A stretch of DNA of 64,000 nt, taken from contig OZ017742.1 in assembly GCA_963969285.1 (NCBI GenBank), positions 145,394,449 through 145,458,448 of the forward strand, given 5' to 3'. The number at the start of each line of letters is the position of its first letter. Position 1 is the stretch's first letter. Under the pieces are notes generated by a model that saw nothing but the letters and a program-made list of their open reading frames with translations, was not told where the DNA came from and ran no database searches. This stretch comes from Odontomyia ornata. Taxonomy: Eukaryota > Arthropoda > Insecta > Diptera > Stratiomyidae. This document shows positions 10,991-22,200 of this stretch, one piece after another. Both the position numbers and the translations under genes were made by a program.

Positions 10991-10993
<3 letters not shown>
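10948..10993 (-). repeat. Right terminal inverted repeat of the Tc1-like element
   Basis: Read on the minus strand it begins GTGCCGGACAAAATTATGGG after TA, and ends CTTGTTCTTTCGTATTTTT, matching the left repeat at about four bases in five. The flanking TA lies in the following (TA)n array. Confidence 0.7.
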
Positions 10994-11427
<434 letters not shown>

Positions 11428-11432
<5 letters not shown>

Positions 11433-13696
11433 TTATTTATTTATTCAAGTCTACTTAACAGACAGAAATCCAATTACAAAATAGACTTAGACAATTAAAT
11501 ATAGTTAAATATAATTCAGAGTAAGACAAATCAATACAACAAATCAAGCAGAAAAGAGTTAATCTAAAACATGAAAGAAATGAAGATAGAGTCAAGAACA
11601 AAGTTTGTAAAATTTAGTGCTAAGGAACATTAATCACTATTCGCAAAAAGTAACATCTTTAATTTAATTTTAAAAACAAAGTAAGACGTGGATAGAGAGC
11701 CAAGCTCGAGGCTGTTATGCATTCTGATGATTCGTGGCATAATTGAGTTAAAATATAAATCTGTTCGGGCGTACGGAACCTCGAGAATGTGATTAGACCG
11801 ACTAGGCCGTGCATACAGTCTGTATTGCAAGTCTGCGCTTAGGGTGGAGGCAATTTGTTGGTGGTACAACTTATAAAGGAAACATTGATCTAAGAAGGTT
11901 CTACGGGACGACAGAGAAGGGAGACGAAGTGTGGACAGACGACGCTCATAAGGCTCATAAGCTACGTTGAATTTGAAAAACGCAATACGGGTAAACTTAC
12001 GCTGAACAGCTTCTATAGAGTTCATAAGATATAAATGTCTTGGAGACCACACCACTGAGCAGTACTCAAGGAGCGGGCAGACAAGACACGTGAACAAGCG
12101 AACAGCGGTAGCAATATTTGCAAACTTATGCAAATGTCGCATAAGAAAACCCGAAACTTTTGATGCTTTGGTAATTAGGCTAAAAATGTGGACATCAAAT
12201 TTAAGCTTGGGGTCAAATATTACACCAAGATCTTTACATAAGTCTGCAGAGGGGAGAAAAACATCACATAAGGTGTAATTAAAAATTAAAGGGACAATTT
12301 TCAAAGTAAAAGTCATTTTAAAACATTTGGAAACATTAATACGAAGGGAGTTTACATTACACCAGTTATACAGGTTAAAAAGATCAATTTGGAGTTGCTG
12401 ACAATCTTCAAGGGATCTAATTGTCCGGAATACCTTGAAATCATCAGCATACAGGAGACAAGAAGAGGAAATTACAGAAGGAAGATCATTGATAAACAGT
12501 ACGAAAAGAAGAGGTCCAAGGATTGACCCTTGAGGGACACCAGATGTAGGATTGAATGGAAAGGAAAATGTGCCATAGAGATTGACACGACATGAACGGG
12601 AGGATAAATATGATAAAATCCAAGAATGAAGGGAACCGGATATGCCCAGCAAAGCTAACTTTTGACAGAGCAGAACATGGTTCACGGAGTCAAAAGCTTT
12701 CGAGAAGTCCGTGAATATTGCATCTACTTGAAGCTGTTTGTCTAAAGCTCTAGCAATGTAGTCTTCGAACTCAGCCAAGTTCGTAGAAGTTGAACGACCC
12801 TTTAAGAATCCATGTTGCTTTGGTGTGACAAATGAACTCAGGGACTCAAGAAGCCTGTTGTGCACAAGTCGTTCCAACAGCTTAGAGAAACAGGAGAGAA
12901 GTGATATGGGACGATAGTTTGAGGCAGATGATAGGTCACCGTTTTTAAAGATAGGAACAACATTTGCATCTTTCCAGTACGTTGGAAAGGTGCCAGTACT
13001 AAGACTGAGATTGAATATAAGGGAAAGAGGAAAACACAAAGAGGAACAAAGTGACTTTATAAATATATTAGGTAATCCATCAGGACCAGGGCTAACATTC
13101 GGATCGAGCAAGTTAATAAGGGATTCAACTTCAGAAGGATCAGTGGAATAGGATGTACTTGATGCTGGATAAGTTTGAATTGAATTTATAGGGGAGTGTA
13201 GTATGTCAGAAGAGGAAAAAGTAGAGGAAAAATATTCGGCAAATAGGTTAGAAATATCCTGAGGGGAGGAGGCTTCAGTGTTATTCCATTTGACAGTATG
13301 CAGGATGGAAGAGGAAGATTTAAGGGATCGGATGTATGACCAAAAGGGTTTAGGATTATTTGTCAGGAGGGAACTCTCTAAGCTGCTAAAAAAGTTTCTC
13401 ATGGCCGTTTTGATCTCTGTTTTAGCCAAAGAGCGCAATCTACAGAAATTTTGCCTAGCATCATCACTTCCGGTCAATTTGTAGAGCCTATGCCCCTTAT
13501 CTTTGGCTCTTAAGGCACGAAGAACACTTCGGGTTAGCCAAGGCTTCATTTTCGCATTGCGAGGAGCTTGAGGCGGAGTGTAAAGAGCAATCAGATTATT
13601 CAGGTAATCATAAAATTTGTTCAAGGAACTATCGCAGTCAAGACGAGTGAAGAAGGTACACCAGTTGACCGAGTCCAGATTGGTTTTGATTGCCTC

Positions 13697-13697
<1 letters not shown>
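11428..13697 (-). mobile_element. LINE B1: 5'-truncated non-LTR retrotransposon
   Basis: The element is on the minus strand. It has an intact reverse transcriptase frame, a short 3' UTR (11448-11630) and a (TAAA)n-type tail at 11428-11447. The endonuclease and ORF1 are missing, so it is 5'-truncated at about 13697, where (TA)n begins. Both flanks are (TA)n, so it either landed in a TA array or TA grew at both ends. A second, older copy of the family is at 43229-48507. Confidence 0.8.
11630..13697 (-). CDS. Reverse transcriptase of LINE B1 (ORF2, N-terminally truncated)
   Basis: About 688 codons are open without a break. In order they contain the linker after the endonuclease, RT motifs including SPGPDGLPNIFIKSL, NYRPISLLSCFSKLLERLV, HGFLKGRSTSTNL, FTDFSKAFDSVNH (motif A Asp), TSGVPQGSILGPLLF, and YADDFKVF (motif C), then a C-terminal thumb/connection region. 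It would copy LINE RNA at a nicked target. The clade is of the CR1/L2/Jockey-related type; I cannot fix it further. The frame formally extends to an ATG at 13774 through the (TA)n array, but that start is an artefact. An uninterrupted RT frame suggests recent insertion. Confidence 0.85.

Positions 13698-13766
<69 letters not shown>
13698..13766. repeat. (TA)n microsatellite
   Basis: About 34 TA repeats lie between the 5' truncation point of LINE B1 and the putative solo LTR. Confidence 0.95.
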
Positions 13767-13770
<4 letters not shown>

Positions 13771-14213
13771 ACATGTACGAATATTTCTGCTACTGTCGCC
13801 GTTGTTTTCATAACCATTAAGAACATCAACAAACGAATGTACGCAAAAACCCGCCAAGCATGACCAACATCTGAAAGTGAGTCACTTCCTATTCATTAAG
13901 CTGCTCGAATATACCAGCTAGTTCGTCAATGTACGAGAAAAAGATTGAATGGCTGGAGACCCTATATAAAGTTAAGCTGAATGAATGGGGGGATTCATTA
14001 CAACCGCGATATAGTGAGCTGCGATAATGTGGAGTGCGAAGTAAAAAGCGATATTGAAGTGATAAACAGTTGAAATAAAAATTAATAGACAAGTTGTGAA
14101 ATAGTTAAATGAGTGATTGTGCATTTTTAGTAAATAAACTCTTTTAAGTTAATTTACAAGACATTGCGTTTTCACTTTCCCGGATTAAAATTATTGGCCG
14201 CGAACCATAACAC

Positions 14214-14219
<6 letters not shown>
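13767..14219 (+). repeat. Putative solo LTR
   Basis: A 453 bp unique block sits between two (TA)n arrays. It starts TGATACATG and ends CACACAACA, the TG...CA form of LTR ends. It contains a TATA box (CCTATATAAAG at about 13960) and AATAAA/AATAAAC signals near 14070-14140, in promoter-then-polyadenylation order. There is no gene in it and no second copy in the window, so LTR status is inferred from layout only. Confidence 0.4.
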
Positions 14220-14288
<69 letters not shown>

Positions 14289-14304
14289 TATATATATATA
14301 CGAG

Positions 14305-14380
<76 letters not shown>
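14220..14380. repeat. (TA)n microsatellite with ATACGAGTATAA interruption
   Basis: About 160 bp of TA repeats with AAATA and CGAGTATAA interruptions near 14284-14310, between the putative LTR and LINE C1. Confidence 0.95.
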
Positions 14381-14381
<1 letters not shown>

Positions 14382-14699
14382 CTCCACCATAGACGGTTCC
14401 AGGCCTGATTGAGAAAGGAAGAGGGTTTCCCATTGTTTCCTTAATCCTCAGCTTCCATGACTCTCCATCCGAAACCCCACGAACAATTGGTTATAAACGG
14501 TCTCGGGGTCGTACATTGGATTTGCTAGTTCTCCAAGGAAAGGACTCTAAATGCCAATAACTGCAAAGACATAAGCAGCTCTGCTACAAAATCACCTTAC
14601 ACCTTCTTTGTGGTGACTTAGAAGGTTGAAGGCGAGTCTTCCGTGCCTGATAACAAAATCGAAAGTAATAACGGCAACGACCTCGCAACAGAAAAAAGT

Positions 14700-15044
14700 C
14701 TATGGCATTGGATGTTGGAATATCAGATCGCTCAACTAACCCTGTCGCTGTCAAGGAGCTTTAACAACAGGACTTTCAATATATATTAAACATACTGGCA
14801 TTCCAGAAAACGAGCTGCTAGAAGTGATAGTGGAAAGCCTGCCGGAAAACGAAAATTCGGAGTGGCCTTCGTTTTGGATGGGGGGCTCAAATTGTACGTT
14901 ATTGATATTAAGGCACTCAATGAATGGTTGTGTGCGATTCGTATAAAGGCAAAATCTATCAAAATCTGGCTCATGAATGTACACGCCCCGACTGAAGAAA
15001 CGGACGAAGAAACGGAAGAAACGTTTTGAAATCACCTGAAAAAA
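14700..15044 (+). pseudogene. LINE C1 endonuclease, N-terminal part
   Basis: Translation in changing frames gives GIGCWNIRSLN, then KRKFGVAFVLDGGLKLYVID and IKIWLMNVHAPTEETDEE, typical of the apurinic-type endonuclease of this LINE group. The domain stops at the Copia insertion and continues at 17131 with GNFNAKVG. It would nick target DNA to prime reverse transcription. Frameshifts near 14750 and 14860 disable it. Confidence 0.7.
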
Positions 15045-15412
15045 TGTTGTTATTTCAGTGGGTTCGGGTTTTCCAGTTGAGAAAAAGTCACGTCCAAGTT
15101 GACAAAATATTCAATGTATTGAACTGGGTTTCTAAAAGTACCACGGACTAAACTTCTGAATAAATATTCTTATATCGACACACAACTATACATCAATATA
15201 TTCAATATATCAGAGATGGCTTTTTCAATTACCCAACACAACTTTTATGCACGAGGCAAGCAGACGCACTGATTATTTTTTATTTTATAGAATAAATCTA
15301 ATTTAAAATGATTTCCCAACTACTAGTTTTTATGTCAGTAAATGCACGGTAAGGATAGGGTTGGGTTAAGTTGAGTTAGGTCGGGTCAGCTGTCAGTTGG
15401 TCAATCTCAACA
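15045..15412 (-). repeat. 3' LTR of the Copia element
   Basis: A 368 bp LTR with TGTTG/CAACA ends. It is similar over most of its length to 16779-17130, for example in TCCAAGTTGACAAAATATTC and GGTCGGGTCAGCTGT. Confidence 0.85.
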
Positions 15413-15419
15413 CTCCTCC

Positions 15420-16115
15420 TTGATCAATTTACAGCCAAGCGTCTCAAAAATTCTTCTGTTGACTCGCTTGGTGAGGATGTCTGCGATCTGCTTGTTTTTG
15501 GATGTACTTTTGTGGTATTTTGATGTGCTTCTTTCCTCCGGTCGTCTTTCCTTTGTAGGCATTTGGTAGCATGTGTATGGCTGATATATTGTCGACGTAC
15601 AAAGTGATCGGCAGCTCAGCTTCTAGAATGCCAAGTTCCAGTGCGATTCATTTGATCCAGCACACATTGTCAATCATGGACACTGCTGCTCGGTACTCGG
15701 CTTCTGCAGTTGAAGTCGCTACCAGACGTTGCTTTTGTGAATACCAGATTACGGGCCCTCCTCTCATCGCTAACATACCAATCGTTGACTGTCCTGTCTC
15801 AAAGTCTCCTCCAAAGTCTGAATCGGTGAAGGCCACGAGTGTCTTGTCTCCTCCGAAGTGAATTCCGGCTGTCGTGGTCCCTCTCAAGTACTGGTAAACA
15901 CATTTCATGGGCTTGTTGCAGAATCGACTGGGGTAGTTCACGGCGAAGCTTACGTCTGGCCTGGTTATTGTGATTAAATACAACAAACTTACTCTCACCT
16001 CACGATAGTTGTTATTTGCTGGAAGTGCCTCGTCGTTCTTGAAGTCTGTCTTATGGTTGACCATTCCTGGCTTAGTGGGTGTGGATGCTGGATTACACTG
16101 CTCGAGTTTCATCTT
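15420..16115 (-). pseudogene. pol: Copia RNase H domain
   Basis: The open part at 15648-16112 shows RPDVSFAVNYPSRFCNKP, YLRGTTTAGIHFGG, FTDSDFGGDFETGQSTIG and VATSTAEAEYRAAV, the standard order of Copia/Ty1 RNase H. A stop separates it from the RT segment at 16116. Downstream (15420-15647) the remaining C-terminus is recognisable only weakly. It would degrade RNA in the RNA-DNA hybrid during reverse transcription. Confidence 0.85.
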
Positions 16116-16811
16116 TCACAAGATCTTCTCCGTGTAGCGAGGCTGACTCACGAAGATACCGTTCTGGTCGATCTTGATTTGCATGGCCAAATACGTTAAC
16201 TTGTTTTGTACTTTCTTGCTGAGTGTTATCTCGAATTCCCTGCTTATCTCGTCTAGGATTTTGTATATTTCTTCTTCATCTTTGCCAGCTATCGATCCAT
16301 CATCCACGAAGAGTGAGAGCAGAATGCTCTTGTCCTTGTTATAGTATATACACGGGTCATCATCTGTGTTGATCAGAGCTACTGGGCTAAAAGTTTCCAT
16401 TTAGTTCACTGCCTTCTTCTGTTTGAGCCCCCTTGCCACTAGTCTGGAATTAAGTCTCCCGTCCGCCTTCTCTCGAAGTACCCAGCGACAAGTGATCGGC
16501 TTCGCTCCTTCTGGACAGTCCACCAGATTTCAAGCCTGCATTGCTCGTCTCCACTTCTCATCTCAAAGTACCTCACTCACCGGGATGTCCTCCGTTCCAC
16601 CAATTATGGCTACTTTGGCGCTCTTTCCTCCACGACGGAGGTCTAGTACGGTGTCTCTCAGTCTTGGTGGTGGCTGCAGAGTCCGACGATTTCGCAAAAC
16701 TCTCCTTCCTGACTCTTCTTCTGGTGCTGGTATCTCATCCTCATTGTCGCCTGGCTCGTTAGCATTTTCTCCAGTTCCCCAGTTTTTCAGTTGAAAAAAA
16801 TTCGAGTCCAA
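16116..16811 (-). pseudogene. pol: Copia RT (C-terminal part) and integrase-RT linker
   Basis: 16116-16400 encodes METFSPVALINTDDDPCIYY and LFVDDGSIAGKDEEEI, where FVDD is the RT active-site box. It then gives YLAMQIKIDQNG and a SQPRYTEKIL ending. Further upstream (16423-16811) lies Pro/Arg-rich linker sequence such as RNRRTLQPPPRLRDTVLDL, usual between integrase and RT in Copia. The 5' half of RT (the first catalytic Asp) and the integrase core are gone, so this is a deletion derivative. Confidence 0.75.
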
Positions 16812-17130
16812 GTTGACAAAATATTCAATGTATTGAACTGGGTTTCAAAAAATGCCATGGACTAAACTTCTGAATAAATATTATTATATCGACACACAAC
16901 TATACATCAACATATTCAATTAACCAGAGATGTATTAGCAATAAACCGACACAACTTTTATGCACGAGGAAAGCAGATGGACTGATTATTTTTTATTTTA
17001 TGTAGTTAAATCTAATTTAAAATGATTTCCCGACTAATATTTTTATGTCAGTAAATGCAAGGTAAGGATAGGGACAAGGTTGGGTTGGGTTAGGTCGGGT
17101 CAGCTGTTAGCAGCTAATCAAATCTCAACA
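16779..17130 (-). repeat. 5' LTR of the Copia element (inner end deleted)
   Basis: Homologous to 15045-15412. It begins TGTTGAGATTTG on the minus strand at 17130. The last roughly 30 bases next to the PBS are replaced by pol-side sequence, marking the deletion joint near 16779. Confidence 0.8.
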
Positions 17131-19299
17131 AAAGACTAATCGACTCATTGCTTACAAGCGACACAAAAATAGTTCTGGGCAATTTCAACGCTAAAGTTGG
17201 CAATGAACGATCTCATCGGGGAACAACTGACGGATATAGCCTCCACGATGAAACGAATGACAACGACTAGTGCCTGATTGACTTTGCTTGTACCAGGAAT
17301 CTAGTCATACGCTCGACCTGCTTCCCTCATTGACGCATACATAAAATGACCTAAGTATCACAGAATGGCAAACACAAAACCAGATTGACCATACTTTGAT
17401 ACAAAAAAGATGGGCCTTGAGTATTCTTAACGTCCGTATATACCAAGGAGCCAATTGTAAGTTCAATTATTACTGGAACAAGCTAACCTATCGATGTCGT
17501 ATGTCAAAAGTGTATTCGGCAGAGACCAGCCCTCTTCAAAAATTTGACATCGAAAGGCTACCAACGGTGTCTATTGCAAAAAATTTCACGATGAACCTCA
17601 ACAACCAGCTAGTTCCCATCTTATTAGATACATCACCGAAAAAAAGCAACGAGCTGTGTGTGGAAGTGAGAGCGGCGATTAAGAACAGACAATGGGAAAT
17701 GTAGTCCGGTGCAAAAGAAATGATTGGTGGTTCAATGATGAGTGCCAGGATGCGTTAGATAAGAAGAATCAGGCGTACTAAGAATATGTGGGTAGGAAAA
17801 CCAGGATAAAGAGAGAAACCTCAGAAGGGTAACGAATAAGATAATTACAATTAAGAAAGAAAATACTATGTGCTGACTAATTGAGAAGTATCAATGTAAG
17901 CTTAGCGAGCAACAACACAAGACAAGTATATGTTACATAGTAGTAAAAAGCCTGAAAAGTGGTTATCAGCACAAGACCACGCTTCATCGCGATGACATCG
18001 GCAATATCATCGCTGATGAAAGCAGGATTAAGGAAAGATGGGCATCAAATTTCAAGAACCCCCATACTACTCCGCGCAACTTCAGAACATTGGGGCCTAT
18101 AGATATTCCCGGAGAACTTGCGCTGGATCCACTAAGTCTAGATGAAGTTTGTTGCACCGTCAAACACCAAAAGAATAATACAGCGCCGAGCACGGATAAG
18201 ATTCCAGTGGCGTTTATAAAATATGGCGGCAGTAGTGTTTAGAAAGCCATATGTGAAGTCATCCAGGACTTTTGGCAACAAGAACATATGCCAAAAGAGT
18301 GAAGCTAATCAATTATATTCAGTATCCGCAAAAAACGCGACAAGTTATAGAGCGAAATTTATTGGGGCGTATCAGTACTTTGTACGGCGTACAAAATATT
18401 TTCAAAAATCCTAGTATATAAAACCAGACCATACGCCAACAGTACCATTGTTGATAATCAAGGTGGTTTTAGAGTAGGTAGATCGCCAAAAGACCAATTG
18501 TATATAGTCAAGCATATATTTAAGAAATGCTGGGGGCCCAAAATAGATGTATACCAAATTATCGTTGACTCTAAGCAAGCATACGACAGTATTAATCGTA
18601 ACGTACTTCAAGAAATAATGCTTTGCTTTGGTATCCCAGCCAAATTGGTTCAATGTCGTCAAAAAACTCCTAAGTTCGCATCAATAACCAACTCACCGAC
18701 CCCTTTGACGCAAATATTGGACTGAAGTAGGGAGATGAGCTGGCCCCATTGCTATTCGATTTGGCTCTGAAATACGTCATTAGAAAGCTACCTGTTGATA
18801 CAAGAGGTACATTATGGTACAAGTTGAGCTAAGTGGTAGCCTATGCGGACGAAATCAGCAGTTTGTCACGGTTGCTAGCAACCACCAGATAACTTTTCCT
18901 GAAACTCAACAGCGAAGCAAAACTAGTTTAGATACAAATCAATGAGAATAAAACAAATCTCATGACGCATTCGAGGAAGAATACCTCAAATACTCAAAAT
19001 ATCACACGTATCAAAGGTGAGCAAATTGGTGCATTAAAGTGTCAAAATAATTAGAAATACGGATAAAAGAGACGAAATACACCGAAGAATACGGCTCGCA
19101 AAGAAAATATTTTATTCAGTCATGATGATTTTGAAGACCAAATCTCTGATAAGACCTGTGTTATGCTATGGGTGTGAAACTTGGACCCTAACTCAAGCAT
19201 CCGTAAACATATTAAACAGCTTTGAGCGATGGGTCCTGAGGCGAATAATTGGAGCGGAACTAGACGGGAACCAATGGCAAATTCAATACGAGCACGAGC
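17131..19299 (+). pseudogene. LINE C1 endonuclease (end), RT and C-terminal region
   Basis: Many frame changes and stops are present. Recognisable pieces are GNFNAKVGNERSHRGTTDGY (endonuclease, near 17190), DSLSLDEV-like linker and PSTDKIPVAFIKYGG (near 18180), FRVGRSPKDQLYIVKHIFKK (18470), IIVDSKQAYDSINRNVL with the motif A Asp (18560), GDELAPLLFDLALKYVIRKL (18735), AYADE where YADD is expected (18840), and ETWTLTQAS...LRRIIGAEL (19175-19260). It ends at the hAT target duplication. Confidence 0.75.
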
Positions 19300-22200
19300 C
19301 AGGCCCGTGCGGACGGGGAGGGGGCGGGGGTTTGGGGGTCAGAACATCCCCCCCCCAAGAAGATCTTTCAAACGATTTTGATCAGATGAAATCCTTCTAT
19401 TATTGGTTTTAACGTTTTCGTATCAATTTTGATATCTTGCATAGAATAGTAAATGCATTGGTGAACGCGCACCAAAGAAGAAAAGATAGAGAAATTCCCC
19501 CTTTTCCCTCAGCCCCCTCCCTCGTCGTAGTTCTTCATCAGCATGAATCGGTATGTCGCGCCGATGCATAGGTTCACGGTTCACGTCGATCGAGTCAGTT
19601 GGAGTCGGTATTCTACAGTATTCTTTATATAGAACCTTATCAAAGTGAGTACCCCCCGAAGTTCATTATCTCCTCCACTGTGCTTGACTGTGCTCGAGAC
19701 TAGACGGCGTCTAATCGACGCTCTGCTGTATTTTGCTGCACTCCCTTTTCGACCTCGTGGGATCTGGCCGATGAGGTAAATTTATATTTTTTCAATAAAT
19801 TGATTTGCACCTACATAGTCGCGTGTGCGACTGATATAAATCCATTATAAATTTTTTGAGCCTGAAATTCTCCGTTCAGATAAAACTCCATCTACACATA
19901 AAATAAAATGCCTACGTCTTCTATCAATCAAGCTTTAACCATTAAAATTCCTGACACACAAAACAAAAGCTGTTGTCTTCGCAATAGATAAGCCGGGATA
20001 AAGCATTCAAAGACATATAAACACATTTCCCTTTTGCCCGCAACGATAGTGTTTCTTTTGTCACGTGACCTTCCGCGTCATAAGGTTCGGTTTTGTCGAG
20101 TCAAGAACTTCACTGCTCACAAAGTGGACGTTCTTTTGATTGTTGAGATATAAAAAATATTTAATTTTCTCTTCGCTTTCATTTTCTATCTAGTGCATTA
20201 TTGTTTTATATTACTTTTTTATTATTATTTAGGCCATAATTCATCGTGGATATCATTATTGTACCTGAATATGGACATTCGAAACTATCTGAAAAAGAAA
20301 CCACGCATCGAAAATGAAGATGTAAGTTGTTCAAAAATGTTCTTTACAAGGGTAATTTTTAATAAAATAATCAAAGACTTCTGCCACTTCATATAGTTGC
20401 TTATTAAAAACATCGTATTTTTCATAATTTATTTAAGCTGAGGGAAGGGTACAAAAAATATTAACAATAAGTTGTTGTAATTTTTAATTGTTGAAAATAT
20501 GCGTGAAATAAAAAAAAATCGACATTGATCCAATCAGCACAACTGGAGATAGTAAAGTTTATGCAGACCTATTTTATAAAAAAATGAGCAAGTTATATGA
20601 ATTATGATTGTGGATATTATCTTTAAAAAATTAATTTTTTAGTGAAATCTTGAAACACGTGTAATTTTTTTTATATATAAAATCTCTCAGCATATTTTTG
20701 ATCAACTCTAAAGTATCAAGTTCTGATTGGTATGTGGTTTGTTAAAAAAATGATTCTTTGTTGTTATACTCTTGGAAATTTTTGGCGGTAGTAGGCAAAG
20801 GGAGTTTTTAGTGATAGTAGAAAATTTTTTTCAGTCATCTGGATACACAAAAAATGATCAAATAATACCAGTAAAATCATCCACATCCTATTTTGCACAC
20901 GAGTCTCGTCAAAATTCTTATGACATCGGGTTCTTTGTTAAAAAATCTCCATCTGAACGAATTGATTCAATTGCTGGATTGCAAAACAAAATCTGGAGTC
21001 CTTCTGAAAACTATAGTTTCCCAACATCGGGCACTACAAATCTGAAATTTCAAAAAACGTGGCTTACAAAATACCCATGGCTAGCGTACTCAGCGAAAGA
21101 AGACAGCGCATTCTGCAAGTATTGCGTTTTGTTTGGTGTTACGCACGGAGGTGTTCAACATAATAATCTTGGTCAGCTGGTTACCAGGCCGTTTCAGAAT
21201 TGGAAAAAAGGCTTGGACATTTTTCAGAAACACAGTATGCATGAATATCACAAGAAATTGCTCTTACAATGGTCTTCGAGATCAGAAATCGAGAAAGAAA
21301 AAGCTTTGCCCATAGATATGCAAATTTCAAAACAGAAACTTGACTTTATTAGTAACAGTAAGCGATATATGGCACCAATAATTCAAGTGATAATTTTGTG
21401 AGGCCGACAAGGAATCGCTTTACGGGGTACGAAAGATACAGGTAGAATTCTAGAAGAAAATCCTGTTGTGAACAATGGAAATTTACGGAGCATTTTGAGA
21501 CTACTATCAAAATCTGATCCGCACCTGCGAGAGCATTTGGAAAATTCCCCGAAGAATGCTATGTACATAAGCAATCGAATTCAAAATGAGCTAATATCGA
21601 TTTGTCAAAATTTGATATTCAATAAAAAAATCAAGCAAATTAACATGTCAAGGGGCTTTCCTTTTCTCGGAGACGATACGCCAGACATTGGAGCGATCGA
21701 ACAAGCTTCAATTTGCATTAGATATTTGGACCAAGAAAATGAAAAATTCATCATATGCGAAGATTTCATGTGTTTTTTACCAATCGAGGATTTTACTGGG
21801 AAAGGCATAGCGACTGTGTTTCTTGATTTCTTGAAATCGTCAGGTCTCGATTGCAAATTCTTTTTTGGACAAGGATATGATGGGGCAAAATCTGTCAGTG
21901 GAGAGTTTCACGGGGCACAAGCAATAATCAGAAATGTATATGAACTTGCGATTTACTCGCATTGTGCTGCGCACACCTTCAATCTAGCGGTCAGCGCTGC
22001 CTGCAATCTGAGTGTAATAAAAAATTGCCTGGGAACCCTCAAAAGTATTCACACTTTTTTTGTCAATCCAAAACGCCAAAATGCTTTGCAAGATGCTATT
22101 GATGGTGATGAAAATCTAAAAAAAATAGAATAAGAAAATTGAAGCAGTTTTGTGAAACTAGATGGGTTGAACAACATGAATCTGTTCAAACTTTTATACA

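Larger units (their letters stand above)
5559..10993 (+). mobile_element. Tc1-like DNA transposon, split by two insertions
   Basis: Imperfect terminal inverted repeats of about 48 bp lie at 5559-5607 and 10948-10993, each directly next to TA, the Tc1/mariner target. Between them lie two halves of one DD34E transposase (7950-8362 and 10364-10715). They are separated by a 2.0 kb insertion at 8363-10374. A decayed gene of another family occupies about 6431-7756, probably as part of a second insertion whose edges (roughly 5760 and 7940) I cannot fix. The total span of 5.4 kb against the usual 1.3-2 kb is explained by these insertions. Confidence 0.75.
15045..17130 (-). mobile_element. Copia-type LTR element with a large internal deletion
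   Basis: Two LTRs (15045-15412 and about 16779-17130) enclose RT and RNase H remnants on the minus strand. The 3' LTR starts TGTTG and ends CAACA, with a polypurine tract (AAGGAGGAG) directly upstream at 15413-15421. Flanks are AAAAA on the left and AAAGA on the right, compatible with a 5-bp target duplication with one change, and LINE C1 coding sequence continues across. The inner end of the 5' LTR, the PBS, gag, protease and most of integrase are deleted. Confidence 0.8.

Noticed and set aside
12090..13484. Plus-strand open frames across LINE B1
   Set aside because: They are antisense shadows of the well-supported minus-strand RT gene.
13698..13774. ATG at 13774 as the start of the LINE B1 reverse transcriptase
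   Set aside because: The first 26 or so codons come from the (TA)n array; real homology starts at about 13697, so the element is 5'-truncated.
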